Positions 44,588 through 56,450 are shown, counted from the stretch's first letter. The stretch is DNA of 64,000 nucleotides from an uncultured Marinicella sp. (GCA_947502925.1 CANNBS010000001.1:744001-808000), one strand, 5' to 3'. Notes: a model not told the origin generated them from the sequence alone. Numbers and translations are program-made.

Positions 44588-44909
44588 CATCAATATCAGC
44601 CAACCGGCAGCCAAAAAAATCAACCAACTGGTGCTCGAAGAAATGAATCCTGACCTTAAATTCAGGGTTTATATCATAGGTGGCGGCTGCTCTGGATTTC
44701 AATATGGCTTTGCCTTTGAAGAAGACAGTGAAGCCGATGATATGACCATCGAATCTGAAGGCGTGACGGTGATGATTGACCCCATGAGCTATCCTTATCT
44801 GATGGGCTCGACCATTGACTATTTAGAAGATTTACAAGGTTCCCGATTTGTGGTGAATAACCCCAATGCCAAAACCACCTGCGGTTGCGGCAGTTCATTT
44901 GCCATATGA
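44580..44909 (+). CDS. erpA: Iron-sulfur cluster insertion protein ErpA
   Basis: A 109-residue A-type carrier that delivers clusters to apo-proteins. The three conserved cysteines are visible in GGCSGF and at the end as CGCGSSF. The ATG at 44580 ([13 protein letters not shown]) fits family starts. It overlaps nudC by ATGA, giving a compact bactofilin-erpA-nudC array. Confidence 0.95.
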   Translation: MSDINISQPAAKKINQLVLEEMNPDLKFRVYIIGGGCSGFQYGFAFEEDSEADDMTIESEGVTVMIDPMSYPYLMGSTIDYLEDLQGSRFVVNNPNAKTTCGCGSSFAI

Positions 44910-45790
44910 ACAGCGACCAAATCTATTTCACCTGGACGGAATTAGATCGTTGTGCCGATATGCGCAACCAGAAGAACCGCATTGACCAACTAAAAAAAAT
45001 CAAAACCTGTCACTATGTGCCGGTGTTTGAAGGCAAACATCTGTACCCGGAACAACAAGACCCGTTTTATATTTCTGATCAGCCTGTCGGTCAGGCAGAC
45101 AAAGAGAGCTTTCTGGGTATTTTGCATGACGAGTTGTGGTTTAGCTGCGGTTTAACAGAGTCAGAAGCGGCTTATTTAGAGCAACAATTCAATGGTCACT
45201 TTGAATCGGTGCGTGAATATGCCATGGCACTGGATGAAGATTTGGGTCACATCGCTTTATATTCACGGGGTTTGGATTTATGGCAACGTCAGAAAAAATA
45301 CTGCTCGATTTGTGGTGAGTTAAATCAGATCGAAAGTGTCGGTCATAAGATGCTCTGCTCTAACGGCCATGCCCAATGGCCGCGGATTGAACCGGCTATT
45401 ATTGTTCTGGTGACCAAAGGAGATCGATGCTTATTGGGGCGCAAGCATAACTGGAAGCCGGGGGTTTATTCGACCCTGGCGGGTTTTGTCGAAGCCGGTG
45501 AAACCATCGAAGATGCGGTGTATCGTGAGGTCTATGAAGAGTCCAATATCCGCATTAAAAATGTCCGTTATTTTGGTTCCCAGCCCTGGCCGTTTCCGGC
45601 ATCTTTGATGCTGGCGTTTCAGGCCGACGGTATTTCAGAAGACATTCGCTTGGATGATGAGATGGAAGACGTTCGCTGGTTTTCAAAAGATGAATTAATC
45701 AGTTGCCGGGAAGACGGCTCACTGATATTGGCACCGCGTTTTACCGTTGCCAACAGTTTAATCAGTCAGTTTGTTGGCCAGCCGTTATAA
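44906..45790 (+). CDS. nudC: NADH pyrophosphatase / RNA deNADding enzyme NudC
   Basis: A 294-residue Nudix hydrolase that cleaves NAD(H) and removes NAD caps from RNA. The Nudix box is [21 protein letters not shown], shown here in full as the conserved G-x5-E-x7-R-E-x2-E-E pattern, and the NudC signature [11 protein letters not shown] follows. The zinc ribbon begins CSICG but the second pair reads CSNGH, with His in place of the usual Cys. The ATG at 44906 (MNSDQIYF) overlaps the erpA stop. It is 9 bases before mutM. Confidence 0.93.
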   Translation: MNSDQIYFTWTELDRCADMRNQKNRIDQLKKIKTCHYVPVFEGKHLYPEQQDPFYISDQPVGQADKESFLGILHDELWFSCGLTESEAAYLEQQFNGHFESVREYAMALDEDLGHIALYSRGLDLWQRQKKYCSICGELNQIESVGHKMLCSNGHAQWPRIEPAIIVLVTKGDRCLLGRKHNWKPGVYSTLAGFVEAGETIEDAVYREVYEESNIRIKNVRYFGSQPWPFPASLMLAFQADGISEDIRLDDEMEDVRWFSKDELISCREDGSLILAPRFTVANSLISQFVGQPL

Positions 45791-45799
45791 GGTTCTTTT

Positions 45800-46612
45800 A
45801 TGCCTGAATTACCGGAAGTCGAAACCACCCGCCGTGGACTAGAGCGACTTATTCTTAATAAAACCATCCACCGTATTGATGTTCGAAACGCTCAATTGCG
45901 CTGGCCGGTCCCGGATAACATCGGTGACATTGAAGGCCAGGAAATCACTGCCATCGGGCGTCGCGGCAAATACATCTTAATCAGCCTAAGCCAGGGGCCG
46001 CATCTTTTAATACATTTAGGCATGTCGGGTTCAATGTCGGTTGTGCCGACATCACAACCCCTCAAAAAGCACGATCACTTTATTGCCACATTGAATGACG
46101 GTAAGGCCTTACGTTTTCATGACCCGCGGCGTTTTGGCTGTATTTTACTGACCGCTGATCCGGCACATCATCCTTTACTGGCTTCATTGGGGCCGGAGCC
46201 ATTGAGTGATAAATTGAATGGCCAATGGCTGAAAAAAACCGCTGCTAATCGCACGGTTGCGGTTAAAAACTTTATTATGAATGCGCAGGTGGTGGTTGGT
46301 GTCGGTAATATTTATGCCTCAGAGGCCTTATTTAAAGCCGGTATTCACCCCAAGCGATCGGCTTTGCGCATCAGCTTACAGCGATATCAGCATTTAGTTG
46401 ATGCCATCAAAACCGTTCTGGCTGAAGCCATTAAAGCCGGTGGCACTACCTTACAGGATTTTAGTAACAGCGAGGGAAAACCGGGTTATTTTCAGCAGCA
46501 ATTATTCGTTTACGGGCGAGCGGGACAAGCTTGTATAATCTGTCAGCAGACTATTAAGAAAATAAGCATTAGCAATCGCAGTAGCTATTATTGCGCTCAA
46601 TGCCAGCATTAG
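45800..46612 (+). CDS. mutM: Formamidopyrimidine-DNA glycosylase
   Basis: A 270-residue bifunctional glycosylase/lyase that removes 8-oxoguanine. The start MPELPEVETTRRGL gives the catalytic Pro2 and Glu3, with GRRGKY and HLGMSGS further on, the helix-two-turn-helix (VGNIYASEALF), and a C4 zinc finger: CIIC and, after SNRSSYY, CAQC. The terminal zinc finger has Ser/Arg-Ser in place of the usual GR(S/G)T. A good AAGG precedes the start. Confidence 0.95.
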   Translation: MPELPEVETTRRGLERLILNKTIHRIDVRNAQLRWPVPDNIGDIEGQEITAIGRRGKYILISLSQGPHLLIHLGMSGSMSVVPTSQPLKKHDHFIATLNDGKALRFHDPRRFGCILLTADPAHHPLLASLGPEPLSDKLNGQWLKKTAANRTVAVKNFIMNAQVVVGVGNIYASEALFKAGIHPKRSALRISLQRYQHLVDAIKTVLAEAIKAGGTTLQDFSNSEGKPGYFQQQLFVYGRAGQACIICQQTIKKISISNRSSYYCAQCQH

Positions 46613-46702
46613 TCATGGTTCCTGGCTTCAATGCAATTATTATGTTCCTACCCCTGACGTTTTTTGTTATTATCGTCTTAAAGAGATCACAGAAAGGGAA
46701 TC

Positions 46703-49465
46703 TTGAGTAAAACCTTAAAACCAATCCTGACCAATCTGCTATTTGCGGCTGTTTATGCTGCGGTTTGTTATGCCGCCTATTATTATTTTGTCAGGCCCAC
46801 TTTAGCCATCTGGCCGGCCGCCGGTATGGGGGTCGGTGCCATTATTATCTGGCGCAGTCGCATTATTCCGGGCATCTTATTGGGTGAATTACTGAACAGC
46901 TTAATCATTTACAAAGTCCATCAGCAGTTTGGCTGGAACGTCGACACTTTATACAACGCCTTGTTTTATATCTTAAATGTGGCGCGTCCAATGATTGCCG
47001 GGTTTTGGGTTGTACATATGTTGGGTAAGCAAATATTACTCTTGGATGTCAAATCTGTGGCTCAGTTTTTCTTATATGCCGCCGTTATTCCGATGGCTGT
47101 GGCCAGCTTTTTGTTTGTTCTGTTGCTTAATCAAATTGGTTTTTTCACCGATGACAACTTTTTTTCCAAAAGTTTTCTGTGGTATTTAGGCGATGTCATG
47201 AGCGTACTGATTTTTACGCCCATTATGCTGACCCTGTTTGCCCGACCCAGATCTTTATGGCGTACCCGTATTGTCAGTTTGACGCTGCCCGTATTGGTGT
47301 CATTTGTGCTGATTTATTTATTGTTTAACTCCTTTCGCCAATTTCAAATTGATCGGGTTAACGAAGGCATGCAAAACCAGTTGAGTGTCGTGAAAACTGA
47401 GTTTGATCAAGGCCCGCAAAATATTGAGCAATTACTGATTAATCTTGAAGAACAAAACCCAATCTATGAAGTGAAACATTATGTTGTTCGGGTGTATCAA
47501 TTAAGCAATAACCAAAGACAGCTGATCTATTCAAATAAAGATGTCCGTGTGTCTCGTTTTAAGGACTATGTTCATGAAAGTCGCATACGTATTGGGGACA
47601 CTGACTACATACTCTTTATCGCCCCTAATAATGATTTATTTATGGCCAATACACCACAGAGTTTATGGATGACTTTGCTGGTGGGCATTTTTTTCGCCGC
47701 TTTTATCACATTTATCATGCTGATTTTAAGCGGCAAAAATTACACCACAGCTCAGGCGGTGGCTGAACGTACAGAAGACTTGAATAAAACAAATAAAAAA
47801 CTGGCACAAACTAATTTAGACTACAAGCGCATCATTGAAAGCCACCCGGTTATTTTCTGGAAGGTGAACATTAAAGAAGATCAAATCAAGTTTGTCAGTA
47901 AAGAGGCCAAGTCTTTATTGGGTTATCCGGTCAAGCAATGGCTGACAGAGCCTCATTTTTTGATGAATAAAATTCATCCTGATGATCTTAGTCGTTTTAA
48001 ACAGGCTTTATTTCAGAAAATATTTAAACATCAAAACATCACCATTAGTTATCGCATCCGACATGCCAAGGGTGATTATCGCTGGTTTAAAGACACCTTA
48101 TACTTACCTGAAGATTTTGATCAAAACCAGGAAATTATGGGCATGATGGTGGATATCAATGAGGAAAAAACCAACGCCCAAAAAATCCATCACCTGGCTT
48201 TTCATGACCCGTTAACCAATTTGGCCAACCGACAACAATTACAGCAGGTACTTAATGAACTGATACGACAAGGCCAATCGCAACAGGAATTCGGTGCCGT
48301 ACTATTTTTAGACATGGACCGGTTTAAAGTGCTGAATGATGCCCTGGGTCATCATTTTGGTGACCAATTACTGCTTAAAATAAGCAATCGCCTGAAACTT
48401 TATCAAGATGAGTTTAACTTAATTGCCCGTTTTGGCGGTGATGAATTCGTACTGGTCACCGAATGTGAGTACCAAAGCGCCAACGATGCGGCTGTTCAGG
48501 TGGTGATGTTAGCCGAAGACATCATTCAAACGCTGGCAAAACCTTATCAAATTGATCACCACCAGCATATTTGTACGGTCAGTATCGGCGTGTCGATATA
48601 CCCCAATGAGAGCAACACCGTTAATGACATAATCCGACAAGCCGATGTCGCCATGTACCGATCAAAAGAACAGGGACGGAATCAGGTGACCATGTATCAC
48701 CAAAGCATGAAACAGTACAACGACCAGATTCTATACGTTGAACAGGTGTTACGCCATGCGGTTAATGAAGATAATTTTCTTTTAAAATACCAACCAATGG
48801 TGGATATGAACCGACAAATTGTCAGTTTTGAAGCACTTATACGTATTTTTCAGGATGGTCGCACCATATACCCCGATGAATTTATTCCGGTGGCCGAAGA
48901 CACCGATTTGATTCAATCCTTAGGCCGCTGGGTTATCTCAAATGCCTGCTACACCGCCAGTGAATCGGGGCATAATATTTCTGTTAATGTCAGCTCTAAA
49001 CAGTTCCACCAACAGGGTTTCATTAAATACATTGAACAAATCATCAGTCAATTTAATATTAAACCCCACAGCTTAACGATTGAACTCACCGAAGCTGTTG
49101 TGGTGGGTAATTTCAATGAAATTCAGTATAAGTTTAACCGGTTAAGTGATTTAGGGGTGCAAATAGCCATTGATGATTTTGGCACCGGATATTCGTCCCT
49201 ACAATACCTCAGACAACTGCCCATTGATTTTCTTAAAATTGATAAAAGCTTTATCGATGACGTACAAACCAATGACAACGCCGAAGTGATTATTCGCACC
49301 ATCACGTCAATGGCCAAAAACCTGAATCTAAAAACAGTGGCTGAAGGGGTAGAAACCGAGGAGCAATTTGAGTTATTGAAAAAACTGGGTTGTGACTTTT
49401 TTCAGGGATTTTTGTTTGGTCGCCCCGGTGATTTACACACCATAAAAGACAGCGCTGAAAAATAA
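46703..49465 (+). CDS. MASE1-PAS-GGDEF-EAL cyclic-di-GMP protein
   Basis: A 920-residue inner-membrane signalling protein. About eight hydrophobic helices (to residue 215) form a MASE1-type sensor, a further helix (about 320-340) leads to a PAS domain (NEWK-like start IIESHPVIFWKVN, about 375-490), then a GGDEF domain with an intact RFGGDEF, and an EAL domain with FEALIR and DDFGTGYSSLQYLRQLP. Both catalytic motifs look intact, so it could make and break cyclic-di-GMP. The inhibitory RxxD site before GGDEF reads DEFN and is absent. It starts with TTG preceded by AAAGGGAA. It precedes rep by 4 bases. Confidence 0.88.
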   Translation: MSKTLKPILTNLLFAAVYAAVCYAAYYYFVRPTLAIWPAAGMGVGAIIIWRSRIIPGILLGELLNSLIIYKVHQQFGWNVDTLYNALFYILNVARPMIAGFWVVHMLGKQILLLDVKSVAQFFLYAAVIPMAVASFLFVLLLNQIGFFTDDNFFSKSFLWYLGDVMSVLIFTPIMLTLFARPRSLWRTRIVSLTLPVLVSFVLIYLLFNSFRQFQIDRVNEGMQNQLSVVKTEFDQGPQNIEQLLINLEEQNPIYEVKHYVVRVYQLSNNQRQLIYSNKDVRVSRFKDYVHESRIRIGDTDYILFIAPNNDLFMANTPQSLWMTLLVGIFFAAFITFIMLILSGKNYTTAQAVAERTEDLNKTNKKLAQTNLDYKRIIESHPVIFWKVNIKEDQIKFVSKEAKSLLGYPVKQWLTEPHFLMNKIHPDDLSRFKQALFQKIFKHQNITISYRIRHAKGDYRWFKDTLYLPEDFDQNQEIMGMMVDINEEKTNAQKIHHLAFHDPLTNLANRQQLQQVLNELIRQGQSQQEFGAVLFLDMDRFKVLNDALGHHFGDQLLLKISNRLKLYQDEFNLIARFGGDEFVLVTECEYQSANDAAVQVVMLAEDIIQTLAKPYQIDHHQHICTVSIGVSIYPNESNTVNDIIRQADVAMYRSKEQGRNQVTMYHQSMKQYNDQILYVEQVLRHAVNEDNFLLKYQPMVDMNRQIVSFEALIRIFQDGRTIYPDEFIPVAEDTDLIQSLGRWVISNACYTASESGHNISVNVSSKQFHQQGFIKYIEQIISQFNIKPHSLTIELTEAVVVGNFNEIQYKFNRLSDLGVQIAIDDFGTGYSSLQYLRQLPIDFLKIDKSFIDDVQTNDNAEVIIRTITSMAKNLNLKTVAEGVETEEQFELLKKLGCDFFQGFLFGRPGDLHTIKDSAEK

Positions 49466-49469
49466 CCTT

Positions 49470-51425
49470 ATGCTTAATAAACACCAAGCTGCCGCCGTTC
49501 GGCATCTGAGTAGCCCCTTGCTAGTTCTATCCGGCGCCGGATGTGGTAAAACCCGGGTTATTATTGAAAAAATCAGGCATATACTAAACACAGAATTTTG
49601 TGCACCTGATAATTTATACGCCATCACATTTACCAATAAAGCCGCTCAGGAAATGCAACAGCGGTTAGCTCAGGTGTATCCGCAAGCTGACTTAATTCAT
49701 ATTTCCACCTTTCATGCCCTTGGTTTGCGCCTATTAAAATCCGAAGTAAAACAAACATCATTGCAGCCGGGGTTTAGTATCCTAGATCCGTCAGAATGTA
49801 GTCGGGTGATGCAGGAACTGGTACCCAAAGGCCTGAAAAAACAATTGGTGTATGACATTCAATGGCAAATTTCTGACTGGAAAAATGCCGGTTTAAAACC
49901 TGAAGATGTCAGCAGCCGTAATCCGCTCAATCAGGATATTTATCGGCGTTATCGCAGCTACATGAACAGCATTAATGCCATTGATTTTGACGATTTGATT
50001 GCTGAAAGCTTGTGGTTATTACAAAGCAATGAAACAGTCAGGCAACGGTGGCAAAATAAAGTGGCTTATTTATTAGTCGATGAATATCAGGATACCAATG
50101 CCTGCCAGTACCAGCTGATTAAAGAACTGACCGCCCAATCCCTGGGACTGACCTGTGTTGGTGACGATGACCAGTCGATATATGGCTGGCGCGGCGCCAG
50201 GCCTGATAATTTGCAGTTATTGGCTGATGATTTTGCAGGTCTAAAAGTCGTTAAACTGGAACAGAATTATCGATCCACGGGCAACGTACTAAAAGCTGCC
50301 GATGCGGTTGTCCAGAATAATCCGCATCTTTTTACTAAAACCATTTGGAGTGATTTAGGCGATGGTGAACTCATCGATTTAAACGCGTATGATACGGTGG
50401 AAGAAGAAGCGGAGCAAATCGCCACATCCATTGACTTTGCCATTAAACACAGACATGCAACGGCGGCCGAATATGGCATTTTGTATCGCTCAAACCGGCA
50501 AGCCAGAATTCTTGAACAAGCCTTGCGACGGTTTAATATTCCCTACCACATTTCCGGTGGCCGTTCTTTTTTCGATTTCAGCGAAATAAAAGACATGATG
50601 GCTTACCTGCGATTGCTTATCAACCCGCAAGATAACAGCGCTTTTTTGCGCATTATTAATACCCCAAGACGCGGTATCGGTATGCAAACCGTGCGGCAAA
50701 TTGCCCATCTGGCCACGCAATCTAAGCGTTCTTTCTTTCAGTTTATCTCACAAGCAAATCTCAGTGATTACTTTGAAGCCAGAATGGCTGATAAATTGCA
50801 CGACTTTCAGACCATGATGAGCGGTTTTATGCGATCTTCATTACCCGCTGATCAGTTGATTAACCGTTTACTTAATCAGATTGATTACCTCAATTGGCTA
50901 CAACACAGCACCGCCAATCAAGTGGCAAAAGTAAATAAACGCAAACTCACCACTGATTTTCTCCGTTGGATTGATGCCCTGTGTGCGCATAAAACCATGC
51001 GCCTTGAGGATTTGGTTGATTATCTGTCTTTGCAAAGTGACCCTGATGACGATGATAAGCCTGGCGTGGCCTTGATGACACTGCACGCAGCTAAAGGGTT
51101 AGAGTTCAACCGTGTCTTTCTGATTGGTGTGGAAGAAGGCCTGCTGCCGCACCGTAACAGCCTCGAAGAAGCTGAAGACAAAACCACGGCACTGGCCGAA
51201 GAGCGGCGTTTAATGTATGTGGGCATGACCCGGGCACAGACCAAACTCACCATCAGTTATGTAAAAAAACGCAAACAGCACAAGGACAATGAACGCGCGA
51301 TTTACGGCCCCAGCCGTTTTATTGAAGAGATTCCCAAAGAATTTATCATGGCTTCAGGTAGTCAAGCGCATAAAGCCAAAACAAAACAAAACTTCGCCGC
51401 CCTTAAAGCCCAGCTCAAATCATAA
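49470..51425 (+). CDS. rep: ATP-dependent DNA helicase Rep
   Basis: A 651-residue superfamily-1 helicase that clears proteins from DNA ahead of the replication fork. Walker A is GAGCGKTR, with Cys where Rep/UvrD usually have Ser. FTNKAAQEM (motif Ia), DEYQDTN (motif II), GDDDQSIYGWRGA (motif III), LEQNYRS, and VFLIGVEEGLLPH and EERRLMYVGMTRA (motifs V, VI) are clear. UvrD-like is less likely because QxxG and length match Rep. A bidirectional hairpin ends the gene. Confidence 0.93.
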   Translation: MLNKHQAAAVRHLSSPLLVLSGAGCGKTRVIIEKIRHILNTEFCAPDNLYAITFTNKAAQEMQQRLAQVYPQADLIHISTFHALGLRLLKSEVKQTSLQPGFSILDPSECSRVMQELVPKGLKKQLVYDIQWQISDWKNAGLKPEDVSSRNPLNQDIYRRYRSYMNSINAIDFDDLIAESLWLLQSNETVRQRWQNKVAYLLVDEYQDTNACQYQLIKELTAQSLGLTCVGDDDQSIYGWRGARPDNLQLLADDFAGLKVVKLEQNYRSTGNVLKAADAVVQNNPHLFTKTIWSDLGDGELIDLNAYDTVEEEAEQIATSIDFAIKHRHATAAEYGILYRSNRQARILEQALRRFNIPYHISGGRSFFDFSEIKDMMAYLRLLINPQDNSAFLRIINTPRRGIGMQTVRQIAHLATQSKRSFFQFISQANLSDYFEARMADKLHDFQTMMSGFMRSSLPADQLINRLLNQIDYLNWLQHSTANQVAKVNKRKLTTDFLRWIDALCAHKTMRLEDLVDYLSLQSDPDDDDKPGVALMTLHAAKGLEFNRVFLIGVEEGLLPHRNSLEEAEDKTTALAEERRLMYVGMTRAQTKLTISYVKKRKQHKDNERAIYGPSRFIEEIPKEFIMASGSQAHKAKTKQNFAALKAQLKS

Positions 51426-51449
51426 AAAAGCCCCGCAAGCGAGGCTTTT
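51426..51449. terminator. Bidirectional terminator after rep
   Basis: AAAAGCC (51426-51432) and GGCTTTT (51443-51449) pair, with one mismatch and a short inner stem. T/A tracts on both strands serve rep and the convergent beta-helix gene. Confidence 0.8.
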
Positions 51450-51471
51450 AAATGAATATTGACTTAGAGAC

Positions 51472-53412
51472 TTATTCAAAGCCATCCTTGAAAATGATAT
51501 CAGACGCAGTGGCTTCAAAGGCACCGGCATCATCAGGACCATGTAAATTGCCGATACTGGGCAAATCAATTGGGCGTAAGTTCCCGTCCATATCCGGTAC
51601 CGTGGGTGATATCCATTGCTGACCACACATATCGATGGCCGGTGAACCGTCTTTTAAACGGTAATCATTGTCACCCACATTTTCAAACTGGGGATCTAAT
51701 GTATATGTGTCTGTCGCAACAGGTGACTGATCTTCATGCACGATGAGACAATTACCAAACTGTGTTGGAGAATTATTGCCTGATACTGTGTAAATATCCA
51801 CACCATCCGGGTCGTAAATAATACTGTTAGCTAAATAAATACGGGCGTCGTTATTACCAAAAAAACGAGATGTGACTTTGTTCTCACCGACTGTGGAATA
51901 TTGAAGTTTAGACTCACCACCCTGGAAAGCCCTGAATAAATACAAATCATTATAGTTACCGTCCCCTTCATCACCGTTATTAAAGAAGACACTGCCTTCA
52001 ACATCAATTATTGAATTATTATCACGTACATAGCCGGCCACGCCTGCATTGGCACGGTGATTTCTGACCTGGGCATTAAAGACGTTCACCACTGCAGCCG
52101 TTTCGGCATAGAAAGCGCCCCCTGAAATTTCAGCCAAATTACTATTAAAATCAGTGCAGGCACCCGGTTGCCAGCATGAAATGGGGCCGGCCTCATTTTC
52201 AAAGGCTGTTTTTAAGCTGGCAGAGGCATTGTTGTGTACTGCAACACCGCCACCGTTGATCGCTAAATTTAAACCCATTGCGACATTTTCAGCTGCTAAC
52301 GAACTGTTTATGTCTGACACATAAACACCGCCACCATCACCAAATCCATTGTCATCACTGTCAGCAATATTACCATATAAAGTGACCGGTTCTGAATTAT
52401 TGCCAAAAAAGCAAATGTAAGTATTTAGAATCGGTGTACAAACGCTACGACCAATCAGTTCAGCTTTCGCTCCATCTTTGACCGCGAGGCCACCACCGTT
52501 ACCAGTGGCAGAATTAAATGTAATGCCGCGTCGATCACTGCCGAATAAAACCACATCCTGGCTGCCCTGATAACTGATAAATGTACATCCATTGTCAACC
52601 AGGACCCCACCTCCATCACCCGCAGTGGCTGTGTTGCTGTAGATGCCGTGCGTTTCACCGGCACTCACATTTTGAACCACTCTGGCGGTTGGGTTATTAC
52701 AAAAAATACCGCCACCTTCCTGTGCTGTATTATTGCTGACACGCACCTGATTTAATACAATCAACGGTTCCCCCACAGTGCCTGTTATACCGATGGCTCC
52801 GCCCCGTAAACCGGTGTTTTGTTTTAATGCCACAGTGTTAAGAGAGACACTGGCATCTGCATCGTCAATACGAATGGCTCCACCAAACCAGATTGTTGAG
52901 CCACTATTTTGTATGGTCAGGTTAGATATTGAAATACTGTTATTACTTGTATTTCCTGAGATTTGAAACACCGGATTATTGTCTGCTGACGACTGGATTA
53001 TGGTGGCCAGTGAATCCGCACTGGTTTGTACATCATTGGCGGCATCCGGACAGGAGTCATAGCCGCCTTTAATCACCATATCACGATCGTCCAGTGTGAT
53101 ACTTTCTTCGTCATACACCCCTTCAACAAGGCGTAGCTCTGTATAGGTGTTTATTGTAAAATCGATCGCATCCTGAATGGGTGTTGTTCGAACAGATGCA
53201 TTAAACGTGCAATTACTGCTGAAACCAATGGTTGCCACAACCGATGTCCCTTTGGTGGCAGACTGATCGACCAGATGCGGAAAACTCGTTACAACCATAT
53301 CGCGATCCTGGTCACTCAGGTGGCTTAAATCCTCTGCGGTCAGTCGGTTATCGGCTGCACCGGATAAACCCGACAGCATAACGCCAATCACAACGAAACT
53401 CTTATACTTCAT
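51472..53412 (-). CDS. Secreted beta-helix protein with C-terminal GFE tail
   Basis: A 646-residue exported protein. A Sec signal ends near SGAAD. From about residue 140 the chain has many short repeats with NNT, GGGI and GGAI turns (GGAIRIDD, GGAIGITG, GGGIFCNN, GGGVLVDN, GGGLAVKD, GGGVYVSD, GGGVAVHN), which points to a right-handed beta helix like those of polymorphic outer-membrane or PMP-type proteins. There is no beta-barrel translocator. The extreme end is DIIFKDGFE, shared with the CAP protein. Likely an extracellular or cell-surface adhesin or polysaccharide-acting protein. Confidence 0.82.
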   Translation of the reverse strand: MKYKSFVVIGVMLSGLSGAADNRLTAEDLSHLSDQDRDMVVTSFPHLVDQSATKGTSVVATIGFSSNCTFNASVRTTPIQDAIDFTINTYTELRLVEGVYDEESITLDDRDMVIKGGYDSCPDAANDVQTSADSLATIIQSSADNNPVFQISGNTSNNSISISNLTIQNSGSTIWFGGAIRIDDADASVSLNTVALKQNTGLRGGAIGITGTVGEPLIVLNQVRVSNNTAQEGGGIFCNNPTARVVQNVSAGETHGIYSNTATAGDGGGVLVDNGCTFISYQGSQDVVLFGSDRRGITFNSATGNGGGLAVKDGAKAELIGRSVCTPILNTYICFFGNNSEPVTLYGNIADSDDNGFGDGGGVYVSDINSSLAAENVAMGLNLAINGGGVAVHNNASASLKTAFENEAGPISCWQPGACTDFNSNLAEISGGAFYAETAAVVNVFNAQVRNHRANAGVAGYVRDNNSIIDVEGSVFFNNGDEGDGNYNDLYLFRAFQGGESKLQYSTVGENKVTSRFFGNNDARIYLANSIIYDPDGVDIYTVSGNNSPTQFGNCLIVHEDQSPVATDTYTLDPQFENVGDNDYRLKDGSPAIDMCGQQWISPTVPDMDGNLRPIDLPSIGNLHGPDDAGAFEATASDIIFKDGFE

Positions 53413-53794
53413 AATGGCTCTCCAAAATTAAAATCGACTCTACTATACAGTCTTTTGAATTAATTTATTTGGCCAATACTGCGACGCAGTTCTCAAATAA
53501 AAGAATCCGCGTGATGAGCAGGTATTTGTTTAATACTTTTTTAACAAACCCCTCGTTTTTATCGGGTACATGGCCTTAATATACATTTTTAATTTATTGT
53601 GATGCACTTCACATTTACAGGGATAATGTCCTTATAAGAGGAGTTTTTTAGACCATAACAGATCTGATTATCAGCGATATCCGTCAGGCTGTTGCAGGGG
53701 TGCAAAATTTGTCATACATTACAGCCTTCATACTTGAACATGGGGGTTTGATTTTGTATGATTCTCTTAACTTATCTCGGATTAAAACGTCACC
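53413..53794. other. 382-base intergenic region before zipA
   Basis: Contains a 13-bp odd palindrome (53478-53490, ACTGCGACGCAGT), a perfect CRP-type site (53598-53613) and a GATAAT (53622-53627) that could be a -10. No gene found; an isolated AAGAGGAG (53636-53643) is not followed by a start codon. Confidence 0.7.
53598..53613. promoter_or_regulatory. CRP/Vfr-type binding site
   Basis: TGTGATGCACTTCACA is a perfect TGTGA-N6-TCACA. It lies about 190 bases from both the zipA start (plus) and the beta-helix gene start (minus). Confidence 0.65.
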
Positions 53795-54415
53795 GTGTCG
53801 CCCTGGGAATTACGCCTCATTATTGCCCTGATTGGAATCATTGTTCTGGTGTTGATTTATTATTTTCATAATAAGTCAATCCGCCCCAATGACATCAGTG
53901 TCAACAGCGATGAGTTATTTCATATTGATCCTGAAATTGGTCTGGACACCCCAAGTCCTCAAACAACACCGGATGAACCGTTAGAAAAGACCACATCACC
54001 CAAAAAAATCATCACTTTATTTTTACATGCCAAAGATGGTTTACAGTTTGACTGGCACCAAATCAAAGATGCCGCCAATAAAGCCGGACTGGAATATGGT
54101 GATGATCACCTGTTTTATCGCTACCGACGCTTAGGCAGTGATAAAAAAGTCTTGTTTCTGGTGGCCAATATGCTCAAACCCGGGGTCTTCGATGTCGATA
54201 TGCGAACCAGTGGTTTGGTCTTTATTATGACTTTACCCGGTGAAATGGATGCTTTGGATCTCTGGGACACGTTATTTCCCGTGGCAAAACGCATGGAAGA
54301 ACTGTTGGGCGGCACCTTAACCGATGAAAACCACAGCACTTTCTCTCGACAGCGCATTGCCTCAATGCGCGAAGAAATGCGCCTGTTTGAAGCCAACCTG
54401 GAAGCTGACGATTAA
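53795..54415 (+). CDS. zipA: Cell-division protein ZipA (short form)
   Basis: A 206-residue protein with one N-terminal membrane helix (about 8-26), a short acidic/proline linker and a C-terminal domain (about 70-206) with the ZipA fold: KKIITLFLHAKDGLQFDW, FYRYRRLGSDKKVLFLVANM, GLVFIMTLPGEMDALDLWDTL. E. coli ZipA has 328 residues, so the linker is much shorter. It starts with GTG, the only start in frame since a stop lies 4 codons upstream. It is directly followed by ligA (TAAATG), the usual order. The customary upstream smc gene is absent. Confidence 0.9.
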   Translation: MSPWELRLIIALIGIIVLVLIYYFHNKSIRPNDISVNSDELFHIDPEIGLDTPSPQTTPDEPLEKTTSPKKIITLFLHAKDGLQFDWHQIKDAANKAGLEYGDDHLFYRYRRLGSDKKVLFLVANMLKPGVFDVDMRTSGLVFIMTLPGEMDALDLWDTLFPVAKRMEELLGGTLTDENHSTFSRQRIASMREEMRLFEANLEADD

Positions 54416-56446
<2,031 letters not shown>

Positions 56447-56450
56447 TCAG

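Noticed and set aside
53636..53643. AAGAGGAG as a ribosome-binding site for a small gene
   Set aside because: No start codon follows at a usable distance in any frame.
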